A DNA stretch of 64,000 nt, taken from Stenotrophomonas bentonitica (GTDB lineage Bacteria; Pseudomonadota; Gammaproteobacteria; Xanthomonadales; Xanthomonadaceae). The stretch covers positions 124,001-188,000 of the forward strand of contig NZ_JAAZUH010000001.1 of assembly GCF_013185915.1 (NCBI RefSeq). Direction: 5' to 3'. Shown here in pieces: positions 47,618-55,884 of the stretch. Position 1 is the first letter of the stretch. Every line of letters begins with the position of its first letter. Under the pieces are notes generated by a model, which saw only the letters and a list, made by a program, of their open reading frames with translations, was not told the DNA's origin and did not search any database. The position numbers and the translations under genes were made by a program.

Positions 47618-48775
47618 TCAGCGCAGCAGGCTGAGCACGTTCTGCGGCACCTGGTTGGCCTGGGCCAGCATGGCCGTACCGGCCTGCTGCAGGATCTGGG
47701 TGCGGGTCAGCTCTGCGGTTTCCTTGGCGAAATCCGTGTCCTTGATGCGGCTGCGCGAGGCGGACAGGTTTTCCGAGGAGGTCTGCAGGTTGGCCACCAC
47801 TGAGGTGAAGCGGTTCTGCACCGCACCGAGGTCGGCGCGGGTGCTGTTGATCGCGCTCAGTGCCTTGTCGACGATTTCCAGCGACTGCTGGGCACCCTTG
47901 ACCGTGGACACGTCGATCGCGTCGGTGAACTGCTTGGTCGGCGCCGTGGTGTTGCCAGCCAGCGTGATGCCCGTGCCGCTCAGCTGCACTACCGTACCGG
48001 CCGAGTTCACGCTGTCCTTGACCGAGGTCAGGGTCAGCGCGCCGGTGGTGGCGTCGGCTTCAGCAAGGACGCCGGTTTCGCCGATCTTCGCGTTGATGTG
48101 CGTGGCCAGCGCCTGACCGGCCTTGGCGGCGGTGGTGTCGGTGAGCTTCAGCTCGTCGAACGACACCGTGCCCGAGGCGCTGGTCAGCGAGAACGCGGCC
48201 TGGGTGGCGGCGCCAGCGGTGATGGTCGGGGCGGCAACCGTGGCGGTCACGAACTGGGCGCCGCCCAAGGCATTGGCCTTGGCATCCACGACCTTGTCGA
48301 TGGCAATCGCCTGGCCGGCATTGGCACCGACCTGGAACAGCTGGCTGGAGAACGAGCCGTCCAGCAGCTTGGTGCCGTTGAAGTCCGACTGCTTGGCGAC
48401 GCGGTCGATTTCGCTGACCAGCTGGGTCACTTCGGCCTGCAGCGCCTTGCGGTCGCTGGCGGAGTTGGTGGCGTTGGAGGCCTGCACCGACAGCTCGCGG
48501 ACGCGCTGCAGGTTGTTGCCGATTTCGGTCAGCGAACCTTCGGCGACCTGGGCCAGCGAGATGCCGTCGTTGGCATTGCGGATGGCCACGTCGGTGCCGC
48601 GGATCTGGGTGCCGAAGCGCTCGGAGATCGCCAGGCCGGCCGCGTCGTCCTTGGCGCTGTTGATGCGCGAACCGGACGACAGGCGCTGGATGGTGGTGGC
48701 CAGGGAGCTGCCGCTGGTGCTCAGGTTGCGCTGAGCGTTCAACGACATCGTGTTGGTGTTGATGACTTGTGCCAT
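47618..48775 (-). CDS. fliC: flagellin (fourth and last of the tandem array)
   Basis: A 385-residue filament subunit. The conserved D0/D1 ends (MAQVINTNTMSLNAQRNLST; C-terminal DTDFAKETAELTRTQILQQ ... VLSLLR) are almost identical to the two genes upstream; only the central part (about residues 175-290) differs. It begins with AAGGAA about 8 bases before ATG. The 17 bases directly upstream of the ATG are the same as for the gene at 48855-50033. It has no promoter of its own in the 79-base gap, so it depends on read-through or on processing of a longer mRNA. A terminator follows 200 bases after the stop. Confidence 0.96.
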   Translation of the reverse strand: MAQVINTNTMSLNAQRNLSTSGSSLATTIQRLSSGSRINSAKDDAAGLAISERFGTQIRGTDVAIRNANDGISLAQVAEGSLTEIGNNLQRVRELSVQASNATNSASDRKALQAEVTQLVSEIDRVAKQSDFNGTKLLDGSFSSQLFQVGANAGQAIAIDKVVDAKANALGGAQFVTATVAAPTITAGAATQAAFSLTSASGTVSFDELKLTDTTAAKAGQALATHINAKIGETGVLAEADATTGALTLTSVKDSVNSAGTVVQLSGTGITLAGNTTAPTKQFTDAIDVSTVKGAQQSLEIVDKALSAINSTRADLGAVQNRFTSVVANLQTSSENLSASRSRIKDTDFAKETAELTRTQILQQAGTAMLAQANQVPQNVLSLLR

Positions 48776-48818
48776 GGGAATTCCTTCAGGCGTATGCGGT
48801 ATGAAGTGCGGTGGAAGC

Positions 48819-48838
48819 GGCGCCGGTTTCCCGGCGCC
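48819..48838 (-). other. hairpin between the third and fourth flagellin genes
   Basis: A perfect 8-bp GC stem (48819-48826 with 48831-48838) and a 4-base loop without a T run. It may partly attenuate transcription or set relative mRNA levels of adjacent flagellins. Confidence 0.45.
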
Positions 48839-48854
48839 TCTTGGTCAGTCGGGA

Positions 48855-50033
48855 TCAGCGCAGCAGGCTGAGCACGTTCTGCGGCACCTGGTTGGCCTGG
48901 GCCAGCATGGCCGTGCCGGCCTGCTGCAGGATCTGGGTGCGGGTGAGTTCTGCGGTTTCCTTGGCGAAATCCGTGTCCTTGATGCGGCTGCGCGAGGCGG
49001 ACAGGTTTTCCGAGGAGGTCTGCAGGTTTGCGACCACCGAGGTGAAGCGGTTCTGCACCGCACCGAGGTCGGCGCGGGTGTTGTTGATCGCGCTCAGTGC
49101 CTTGTCGACGATTTCCAGCGCCTGCTGGGCACCCTTGACCGTGGACACGTCGATCGAGTCGGCGAACTCCTTGCTGCCCTGTACGGCAGCAGTGGCGGCG
49201 CCAGCAAGATCGGTGGTGGTGAACAACGCCGCCGCGCCGTCCTTGTCCACGCTGTCCTTGACCGAGGTCAGGGTCAGCGCGCCGGCATCGTCGGCTTCGG
49301 CATAGATGCCGGTTTCGCCGATCTTGGCATTGATGTGCGCGGCCAGCGCCTTGCCAGCAGCCACTTCGTTTGCTGCTTCATCACCCGCACTCGGCACCAC
49401 CAGCTCGGCGAACTTGACTGCCGTGCCCTTGCTGTCGGTGATGGTGAACTCGTCGATGGTGGTTGCGGTGTCGTCGGCAGCGGCCTGCTTGGCGACTGCC
49501 AACGTCGCGAACTGCGCGCCACCCAGGGCATTGGCCTTGGCGTCCACGACCTTGTCGATGGCGATGGCCTGGCCGGCATTGGCGCCGACCTGGAACAGCT
49601 GGCTGGAGAACGAGCCGTCCAGCAGCTTGGTGCCGTTGAAGTCCGACTGCTTGGCGACGCGGTCGATTTCGCTGACCAGCTGGGTCACTTCGGCCTGCAG
49701 CGCCTTGCGGTCGCTGGCAGAGTTGGTGGCGTTGGAGGCCTGCACCGACAGCTCGCGGACGCGCTGCAGGTTGTTGCCGATTTCAGTCAACGAACCTTCG
49801 GCGACCTGGGCCAGCGAGATGCCGTCGTTGGCATTGCGGATGGCCACGTCGGTACCACGGATCTGGGTGCCGAAGCGCTCGGAAATCGCCAGGCCTGCCG
49901 CGTCGTCCTTGGCGCTGTTGATGCGCGAACCCGAGGACAGGCGCTGGATGGTGGTGGCCAGGGAGCTGCCGCTGGTGCTCAGGTTGCGCTGAGCGTTCAA
50001 CGACATCGTATTGGTGTTGATGACTTGTGCCAT
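48855..50033 (-). CDS. fliC: flagellin (third of the tandem array)
   Basis: A 392-residue flagellin with N- and C-terminal D0/D1 regions essentially the same as its two neighbours, so the copies probably exchange sequence by gene conversion. The variable centre (about 178-300, with FTITDSKGTAVKFAELVV and ALTLTSVKDSVDKDGAAAL) is its own. The AAGGAATTCCC ribosome site is shared with the next gene. 80 bases separate it from the second copy. Confidence 0.96.
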   Translation of the reverse strand: MAQVINTNTMSLNAQRNLSTSGSSLATTIQRLSSGSRINSAKDDAAGLAISERFGTQIRGTDVAIRNANDGISLAQVAEGSLTEIGNNLQRVRELSVQASNATNSASDRKALQAEVTQLVSEIDRVAKQSDFNGTKLLDGSFSSQLFQVGANAGQAIAIDKVVDAKANALGGAQFATLAVAKQAAADDTATTIDEFTITDSKGTAVKFAELVVPSAGDEAANEVAAGKALAAHINAKIGETGIYAEADDAGALTLTSVKDSVDKDGAAALFTTTDLAGAATAAVQGSKEFADSIDVSTVKGAQQALEIVDKALSAINNTRADLGAVQNRFTSVVANLQTSSENLSASRSRIKDTDFAKETAELTRTQILQQAGTAMLAQANQVPQNVLSLLR

Positions 50034-50113
50034 GGGAATTCCTTCAGGCGGGGGTGGAGCGTGGGACGTTGCCGTCGGCGCCGGTCAGACCGGCCCCGAC
50101 ACTCGAGGGTGGA

Positions 50114-51310
50114 TCAGCGCAGCAGGCTGAGCACGTTCTGCGGCACCTGGTTGGCCTGGGCCAGCATGGCCGTACCGGCCTGCTGCAGGATCTGGGTGCG
50201 GGTCAGCTCAGCGGTTTCCTTGGCAAAGTCCGTGTCCTTGATGCGGCTGCGCGAGGCGGACAGGTTTTCCGAGGAGGTCTGCAGGTTGGCCACCACCGAG
50301 GTGAAGCGGTTCTGCACCGCACCGAGGTCGGCGCGGGTGTTGTTGATCGCGCTCAGTGCCTTGTCGACGATTTCCAGCGACTGCTGGGCGCCCTTGACCG
50401 TGGACACGTCGATCGCGTCGGCGAACTGCTTGGCCGGGGGCGCCGCCGGGGTGTTGGCATCGACGTAGGTCGCGTTGGTGGCGGCTACGGTGAAGGCCTT
50501 GTAGGCACCGTCCTTGTCCACGCTGTCCTTGACCGAGGTCAGGGTCACACCGGTGCCGGCGTCATTCACCTCGGCGTACACACCGGTTTCGCCGATCTTG
50601 GCATTGATGTGCGAGGCCAGTGCGTTGACGGCGGCAGTACCGGTGGCCAACACGCTGCCGGCGCTCTTTACGGTCAGGTTGTCGAAGTCGACCTTGTTGC
50701 CCTTGCTGTCGGTGATGCTCAGGCCGGTGATGGCCACGTCGGCCGCGGCGTTGGCCGCAGCAGCCGGGGTGATCGTACCGGTGGCGAACTGGGCGCCGCC
50801 CAGGGCATTGGCCTTGGCGTCCACGACCTTGTCGATGGCAATGGCCTGGCCTGCGTTGGCGCCGACCTGGAACAGCTGGCTGGAGAACGAGCCGTCCAGC
50901 AGCTTGGTGCCGTTGAAGTCCGACTGCTTGGCGACGCGGTCGATTTCGCTGACCAGCTGGGTCACTTCGGCCTGTAGCGCCTTGCGGTCGCTGGCCGAGT
51001 TGGTGGCGTTGGAGGCCTGCACCGACAGCTCGCGGACGCGCTGCAGGTTGTTGCCGATTTCAGTCAGCGAACCTTCGGCGACCTGGGCCAGCGAGATGCC
51101 GTCGTTGGCATTGCGGATGGCCACGTCGGTACCGCGGATCTGGGTGCCGAAGCGCTCGGAGATCGCCAGGCCTGCCGCGTCGTCCTTCGCGCTGTTGATG
51201 CGCGAACCCGAGGACAGGCGCTGGATGGTGGTGGCCAACGAGCTGCCGCTGGTGCTCAGGTTGCGCTGAGCATTCAACGACATCGTGTTGGTATTGATGA
51301 CTTGTGCCAT
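50114..51310 (-). CDS. fliC: flagellin (second of the tandem array)
   Basis: 398 residues, the longest of the four. Conserved ends as in the third and fourth copies; the centre (about 175-305, GLSITDSKGNKVDFDNLTV, GVTLTSVKDSVDKDGAYKAF) shares the TLTSVKDSV motif with the other two but differs elsewhere. Its ribosome site (AAGGACCTCTCCTA before ATG) differs from that of the copies to its left. No promoter is visible in the 72-base gap to the first copy. Confidence 0.96.
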   Translation of the reverse strand: MAQVINTNTMSLNAQRNLSTSGSSLATTIQRLSSGSRINSAKDDAAGLAISERFGTQIRGTDVAIRNANDGISLAQVAEGSLTEIGNNLQRVRELSVQASNATNSASDRKALQAEVTQLVSEIDRVAKQSDFNGTKLLDGSFSSQLFQVGANAGQAIAIDKVVDAKANALGGAQFATGTITPAAAANAAADVAITGLSITDSKGNKVDFDNLTVKSAGSVLATGTAAVNALASHINAKIGETGVYAEVNDAGTGVTLTSVKDSVDKDGAYKAFTVAATNATYVDANTPAAPPAKQFADAIDVSTVKGAQQSLEIVDKALSAINNTRADLGAVQNRFTSVVANLQTSSENLSASRSRIKDTDFAKETAELTRTQILQQAGTAMLAQANQVPQNVLSLLR

Positions 51311-51382
51311 TAGGAGAGGTCCTTGAGCGGTTGCACGTGTATGGGTTCAGACGCTCATGACGTGCTTCAGGAGCGGCTACTG

Positions 51383-52549
51383 TCAGCGCTGCAGCAGGCT
51401 GAGCACGTTCTGGGGCACCTGGTTGGCCTGGGCCAGCATGGCCGTGCCGGCCTGCTGCAGGATCTGGGTGCGGGTCAGTTCTGCGGTTTCCTTGGCGAAG
51501 TCGGTATCGCGGATGCGGCTGCGCGAGGCCGACAGGTTCTCCGTGGAGGTCTGCAGGTTGGCGACGACGGAGGTGAAGCGGTTCTGGATCGCGCCGAGGT
51601 CGGCGCGCACGCTGTTGACCGATTCCAGTGCCTTGTCGACCACTTCCAGCGCCTTCTGCGCGCCGACGTAGGAGGACACGTCCAGGTCCTTGACCACCGC
51701 GCCGGTGGCGGTGGCGGCAACCGAGCTGGGCGCGGCGGCGGTGGAGTTGGCCAGGTTGAGCTGGGCGGCGCCGGTGATGACCAGGTCGCGGTCGGCTTCC
51801 ACCGGGGTCAGCTTCAGGCGGTGGGTGTCCGGGGTGCCGGCGGTGGTGACCACTTCGGCGTAGACGCCGGTTTCGCCGATCTGGTTGTTGATCTGCGCGG
51901 CGGCCGATGCGGCGAACTCGGCGGTGGTGGTGCCGCTGATGGTGCCGATGGTGATGCCGTTGATGGTGACGCCGGTCAGGTCCGTGATCGTGGCCACGTC
52001 AGCGGTGCTGCTCACGGCCGGGGCGAACTTGGCGTTGCCCAGCGAGCTGGCCTTGGCGTCGACCACGTTGTTGATGGCGATGGCCTGGCCGGCGTTGGCG
52101 CCCACCTGGAACAGCTGGCTGGTGAAGCTGCCGTCCAGCAGCTTGGTGCCGTTGAAGTCGGACTGCTTGGCGACGCGGTCGATTTCGCTGACCAGCTGGG
52201 TGACTTCGGCCTGCAGGGCCTTGCGGTCGGTGGCCGAGTTGGTCGCGTTGGAGGCCTGCACGGCCAGTTCGCGGACGCGCTGCAGGTTGTTGCCGATCTC
52301 GCTCAGCGCGCCTTCGGCGACCTGTGCCAGCGAGATGCCGTCGTTGGCATTGCGGATCGCGACGTCGGTGCCGCGGATCTGGGTGCCGAAGCGCTCGGAG
52401 ATGGCCAGGCCGGCGGCGTCGTCCTTCGCGCTGTTGATGCGCAGGCCGGACGAGAGGCGCTGGATGGTGGTCGCGAGCGAGCTGCCGCTGGTGCTCAGGT
52501 TGCGCTGAGCGTTGAGCGACATCGTATTGGTGTTGATTACCTGTGCCAT
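51383..52549 (-). CDS. fliC: flagellin (first of the array, promoter-proximal, most divergent)
   Basis: 388 residues. It differs from the other three throughout, including conserved parts (SGLRINSAKDD rather than SGSRINSAKDD; EGALSEIGNNLQRVRELAVQ; C-terminus LSLLQR), and its centre (about 175-280, GVTINGITIGTISGTTTAEF) has no TLTSVKDSV motif. It is the gene next to the sigma-28 promoter, so it should be the most strongly expressed copy. AAGGGAG precedes the ATG. Confidence 0.96.
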   Translation of the reverse strand: MAQVINTNTMSLNAQRNLSTSGSSLATTIQRLSSGLRINSAKDDAAGLAISERFGTQIRGTDVAIRNANDGISLAQVAEGALSEIGNNLQRVRELAVQASNATNSATDRKALQAEVTQLVSEIDRVAKQSDFNGTKLLDGSFTSQLFQVGANAGQAIAINNVVDAKASSLGNAKFAPAVSSTADVATITDLTGVTINGITIGTISGTTTAEFAASAAAQINNQIGETGVYAEVVTTAGTPDTHRLKLTPVEADRDLVITGAAQLNLANSTAAAPSSVAATATGAVVKDLDVSSYVGAQKALEVVDKALESVNSVRADLGAIQNRFTSVVANLQTSTENLSASRSRIRDTDFAKETAELTRTQILQQAGTAMLAQANQVPQNVLSLLQR

Positions 52550-52643
52550 GGGTCGTCTCCCTTATTGGAATCCCGGTGCGGAAATGGAACGAAGCGCCGC
52601 CGTTTGTTTTTGTTTGGCTGTGTGCTTCGTTGTTGCCAAATGA

Positions 52644-52670
52644 ATAACGGCGCTTTGTCAACAACCTTTA
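52644..52670 (-). promoter_or_regulatory. sigma-28 promoter for the flagellin array
   Basis: Minus-strand -35 TAAAGGTT, an 11-base spacer and -10 GCCGTTAT. Start near 52636 gives a leader of about 87 bases before the first flagellin ATG. It is the only promoter I find for the four genes. Confidence 0.85.
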
Positions 52671-52736
52671 GCCGGAAATTTCGTTGGGGTTTCCGGAGGG
52701 GCCACGGACCCAACCTGAACGGGCAGGGCGCAGCAA

Positions 52737-52772
52737 CGAAAAAGGCCGCGATGCTTGGAGCATCGCGGCCTT
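52737..52772 (-). terminator. intrinsic terminator after flgL
   Basis: A perfect 13-bp stem (52742-52754 with 52760-52772), a 5-base loop and TTTTT on the minus strand, 28 bases past the flgL stop. It separates the flg operon from the flagellin promoter. Confidence 0.9.
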
Positions 52773-52799
52773 GGGGCCTTGCGGAGGTGGTGTGGCGGG

Positions 52800-54002
52800 T
52801 CAGCGTATGACGTTGAACAGCGACATCTGCTGCATCTGCGAGAACAGCGTCTGGGCCGCCTGCAGCGCGGTGCTTTCCAGCTGGTACTGGCTGATGGCGT
52901 CGGCATAGTCCAGGTCGCGCATCTGCGACAGAGTGCCCTTCAGCGTGACCGTATTGGATTCACGCATGTCCGCCGCGTTGTCCAGCGCCTTGAGCTGGGC
53001 GCCGCCGGCCGCACGCGAGTCGATCATCCGTTCCGAGGCCCGGGCCACGTCGCGCAGGCCACTCTGCAGCAGGTTCTGCTGCGCGGCCGACTTGGCCGCC
53101 GTGCCGGTGTCCATCTTCAGCGAACCGATCAGGCTGTCCAGGGTGCTGAAGATGTCGCGGCTGGTCGCGGCACTGACCTCGAAGCTGTCACCGGCGGCGG
53201 GGACGCCATCTATATGCAGGCGCACGCCGTTGAGTACCAGATCATCGCCGGCCTTCATGCTGCCGGTGGAGACCACCGTGCCGCCCGCGTCGAGCAGTTC
53301 GTACTGGTCGGCAGCGGTGAAGCGCACGCTGAAGGCCTGGCCGTTCCAGTTGTCGCTGCCGTCGCGGGTGACGTTGGTGAGCACGCCGGTGCCGGTGTTG
53401 GCGGTGTTGGCGGCACCGTCGACATGGCCGTCGCCGGTGGCGATGCGCAGGAAGATCTCGCTGCCGGGCAGGGCGTCGAGCACGTAGGTGTCCGGACCCA
53501 CTTCGACCTGGCGCTGGTTCTGGTCGCCGTTGTAGACGACCTTGCCATCGACCTGGCTGAACGGCGGGCTGTCGTCGGCGGTCCCACCGAACAGATAGCG
53601 GCCGGTGCCGTCGGTACTGTTGGCCAAGGCCAGCAGATTGCCGCGGATCGCTTCGATTTCGGTAACCATCGACTGCTTGTCCGACGCGGCCAGCGCCGGA
53701 TTGTTGGCGTACACGGTCAGTTCGGTGATGCGCCCCATCATGTCGCCGACCTGGGCCAGCGCGTTTTCCTGCAGGCCGAGCCGGTTCTGCACGTTGCCGG
53801 CGTTGAGCTCCATGCGCTCCAGCGAGGCCAGGGTGCGGTCCAGCCCGACCGCGGCGCCGGAGGCGACCGGGTCGTCCTTGGCGGTCACCAGGCGGCGACC
53901 GGTGGCGATCTGCTGTTCCAGGTGGCTCATCTTGGCCTGCTTGGCCAGCATCAGCGACACCGACTGGTTGAACATCATCCCGGTGGAAATGCGGTTGTTC
54001 AT
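52800..54002 (-). CDS. flgL: FlgL, hook-filament junction protein (HAP3)
   Basis: 400 residues with flagellin-like ends: N-terminal MNNRISTGMMFNQSVSLMLA and VTAKDDPVASGAAVGLDRTL, C-terminal LRDLDYADAISQYQLESTAL. The middle carries the variable domain. It links FlgK to the filament. It overlaps the flgK stop by 4 bases (ATGA) and is the last gene before a strong terminator. Confidence 0.95.
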   Translation of the reverse strand: MNNRISTGMMFNQSVSLMLAKQAKMSHLEQQIATGRRLVTAKDDPVASGAAVGLDRTLASLERMELNAGNVQNRLGLQENALAQVGDMMGRITELTVYANNPALAASDKQSMVTEIEAIRGNLLALANSTDGTGRYLFGGTADDSPPFSQVDGKVVYNGDQNQRQVEVGPDTYVLDALPGSEIFLRIATGDGHVDGAANTANTGTGVLTNVTRDGSDNWNGQAFSVRFTAADQYELLDAGGTVVSTGSMKAGDDLVLNGVRLHIDGVPAAGDSFEVSAATSRDIFSTLDSLIGSLKMDTGTAAKSAAQQNLLQSGLRDVARASERMIDSRAAGGAQLKALDNAADMRESNTVTLKGTLSQMRDLDYADAISQYQLESTALQAAQTLFSQMQQMSLFNVIR

Positions 54003-55876
54003 CGGCTCACGGCTCCGAGGATGGTCTGGAACATGTTGTCGGCGGTGGAGATCAGCTGCGAGGCGGCCTGGTAGGCCTGCTGCAGGCGGAGCATGTCCGC
54101 CGCTTCCTCGTCCAGGTTGACCCCGGACACCGCGTCCCGCGACGCCTGCGCCTGGTCGGTGATGACCTGCTGCGCCTGCAGCGAGTAGTCGGCCGCGCGC
54201 GCGGCGGCGCCGACCTGGGTGGTCAGCCCGCCCAGCGCACCGCTCAGGGTGACCGTACCGGCGTTGAAGGCCTTGGCCTGCTCGACCTTGGACAGCAGCA
54301 GGGCGTTGCTGTTGTCCGACGACCCGGCCGGGGTCGGCCCCATATTGAAGGTGTCGCCGGTCTTCGGCGCACCGTCCAGCACGAAGCTCCAGCCGTTGGC
54401 GCTGAGGGTCTGGCCGGGGGTGTAGGTGAACGGACCGGCACCGTCCACGGTGTACTCGGTGCCGCTGGTGAACACGATGGCGGCCGGGGTGCGCAGCGCC
54501 GGGTTGGTCGGGTCGGTGACCTTGACCCCGGTGAGCTTGCCGGTGCCGCTGTTGGACAGGGCGGCGCTGCCCTTCACCGGCGCCGCCGCGGCGATGCGCG
54601 AAGTGTCGGTAATCGCGACCGACAACGTGCCGGCGACGCCGGCGGTGGGCTGCAGCAGCATGCGGTCGTTGGTGGCCGGGGTGCCGCTCATGACCAGTTC
54701 CACGCCATTGATCACCAGCGGGTCGGCGGCGCTGCCGGTGCCGGTCATCGGAATGGCGGCGCCGGTGTCGGCGCGGGTGGCCTGCCACTGGGTGCCGTCG
54801 AACTTCAGCACCACGTTCTGGCCGTCCAGCTTGGACAGGTCGCCGAACGTGGCGGTCATGCTGGCGGTGCCGGCGTTGTTGGCGTTGCCGGTGACGCGCG
54901 GGCTGCCGATGTTGAAGAAGTCGCCGCCCAGGTTGCCGTACAGGTCCGCGCCCTGGCGGTGCACGTCGTTGAAGCTGCTGGCCAGGCCGATGGCGAGCTT
55001 GCCCAGTTCGGCCTGGGTCGGGGTCAGCACCGTGTCGCGGAACTCGAGCAGGCCGCCGATCTGGCCGCCCAAGATCTTCGGTTCCAGGGTGATCTTCTGG
55101 CCCTGGGTTTCAAGCGCCAACTGCAGGCGCTCGGGCTGGTAGGGGTCGGTGACCGTGGTGACCTTGCTGGCGGTGGTGCCCACCACCAGCGCCTGGCCAC
55201 CGGCGGTGTAGACGTTCATGAAACCGCCGTCCTGGATCACCGCGGTGCCGCCGGTGTAACCGATCAGGTTGGCGACCAGCGCGTCGCGGCGGTCGAGCAG
55301 GTCGGGCGCGGCGTTGTTGGCGTTGCTGCCGATCGCGCCGTTGAGCTGCGCGATCTCGGCGGCCAGGCGGTTGACTTCGGTGGCACCGGCGATCAGGCCG
55401 TTGTTGACCTCGCCGTTGAGCGTGTCGAGCTGGCCGTTGAGCTGCTGGAAGCGGCTGGCCAGGGTCTTGCCGCCGTCGAGCATGTTCTGGCGGTCGGAGG
55501 TGCCCGAGGCATTGGAGGACAGCCCGCTGACCGTATCGAAGAAATTCGACCACACACCCGACACATTGGTGGCGGTGTCGGAGAACATCGCGTCGACGCG
55601 GTCGGCCATGCTGGAAAGCTGCTTCAGCCGCGCCAGTTCGCCGCTGCCGTCGAGCAGCCGCGAGATCGCCAGCTGGTCGGCGACGCGGCGCACATCGGTG
55701 ATCCGGGTGCCGTTGCCGATATCGCCATAGCCCAGGTTCTGCGGGGTGGCGGTGGCGAAGTCGACCTTCTGCCGGCTGTAGCCGGGCGTATTGATGTTGG
55801 CGACGTTATGGCTGGTGGTGGCCAGTGCGCGCTGGAAGGCGAGCAGGGCGCTGGAGCCGGTGGAAAGTACGGACAT
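53999..55876 (-). CDS. flgK: FlgK, hook-associated protein 1
   Basis: 625 residues. The N-terminus has the rod/hook signature (STGSSALLAFQRALATTSHN followed by VANINTPGYSRQKVDFATA), and the C-terminus the FlgK end (ISGVNLDEEAADMLRLQQAY with ASQLISTADNMFQTILGAV; first residues approximate). The large insert between is the variable D2 part. It is the first junction protein on the hook. It starts 8 bases after flgJ. Confidence 0.95.
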   Translation of the reverse strand: MSVLSTGSSALLAFQRALATTSHNVANINTPGYSRQKVDFATATPQNLGYGDIGNGTRITDVRRVADQLAISRLLDGSGELARLKQLSSMADRVDAMFSDTATNVSGVWSNFFDTVSGLSSNASGTSDRQNMLDGGKTLASRFQQLNGQLDTLNGEVNNGLIAGATEVNRLAAEIAQLNGAIGSNANNAAPDLLDRRDALVANLIGYTGGTAVIQDGGFMNVYTAGGQALVVGTTASKVTTVTDPYQPERLQLALETQGQKITLEPKILGGQIGGLLEFRDTVLTPTQAELGKLAIGLASSFNDVHRQGADLYGNLGGDFFNIGSPRVTGNANNAGTASMTATFGDLSKLDGQNVVLKFDGTQWQATRADTGAAIPMTGTGSAADPLVINGVELVMSGTPATNDRMLLQPTAGVAGTLSVAITDTSRIAAAAPVKGSAALSNSGTGKLTGVKVTDPTNPALRTPAAIVFTSGTEYTVDGAGPFTYTPGQTLSANGWSFVLDGAPKTGDTFNMGPTPAGSSDNSNALLLSKVEQAKAFNAGTVTLSGALGGLTTQVGAAARAADYSLQAQQVITDQAQASRDAVSGVNLDEEAADMLRLQQAYQAASQLISTADNMFQTILGAVSR

Positions 55877-55884
55877 GGGTTACC

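Noticed and set aside
48776..51382. Phase variation by inversion in the flagellin array
   Set aside because: All four genes point the same way, and I found no inverted recombination sites or recombinase gene.
52623..52638. Possible sigma-54 site TGGCAAC-N4-AAGCA before the first flagellin gene
   Set aside because: It keeps GG and GC spacing but misses most other positions, and it lies downstream of a much better sigma-28 promoter.
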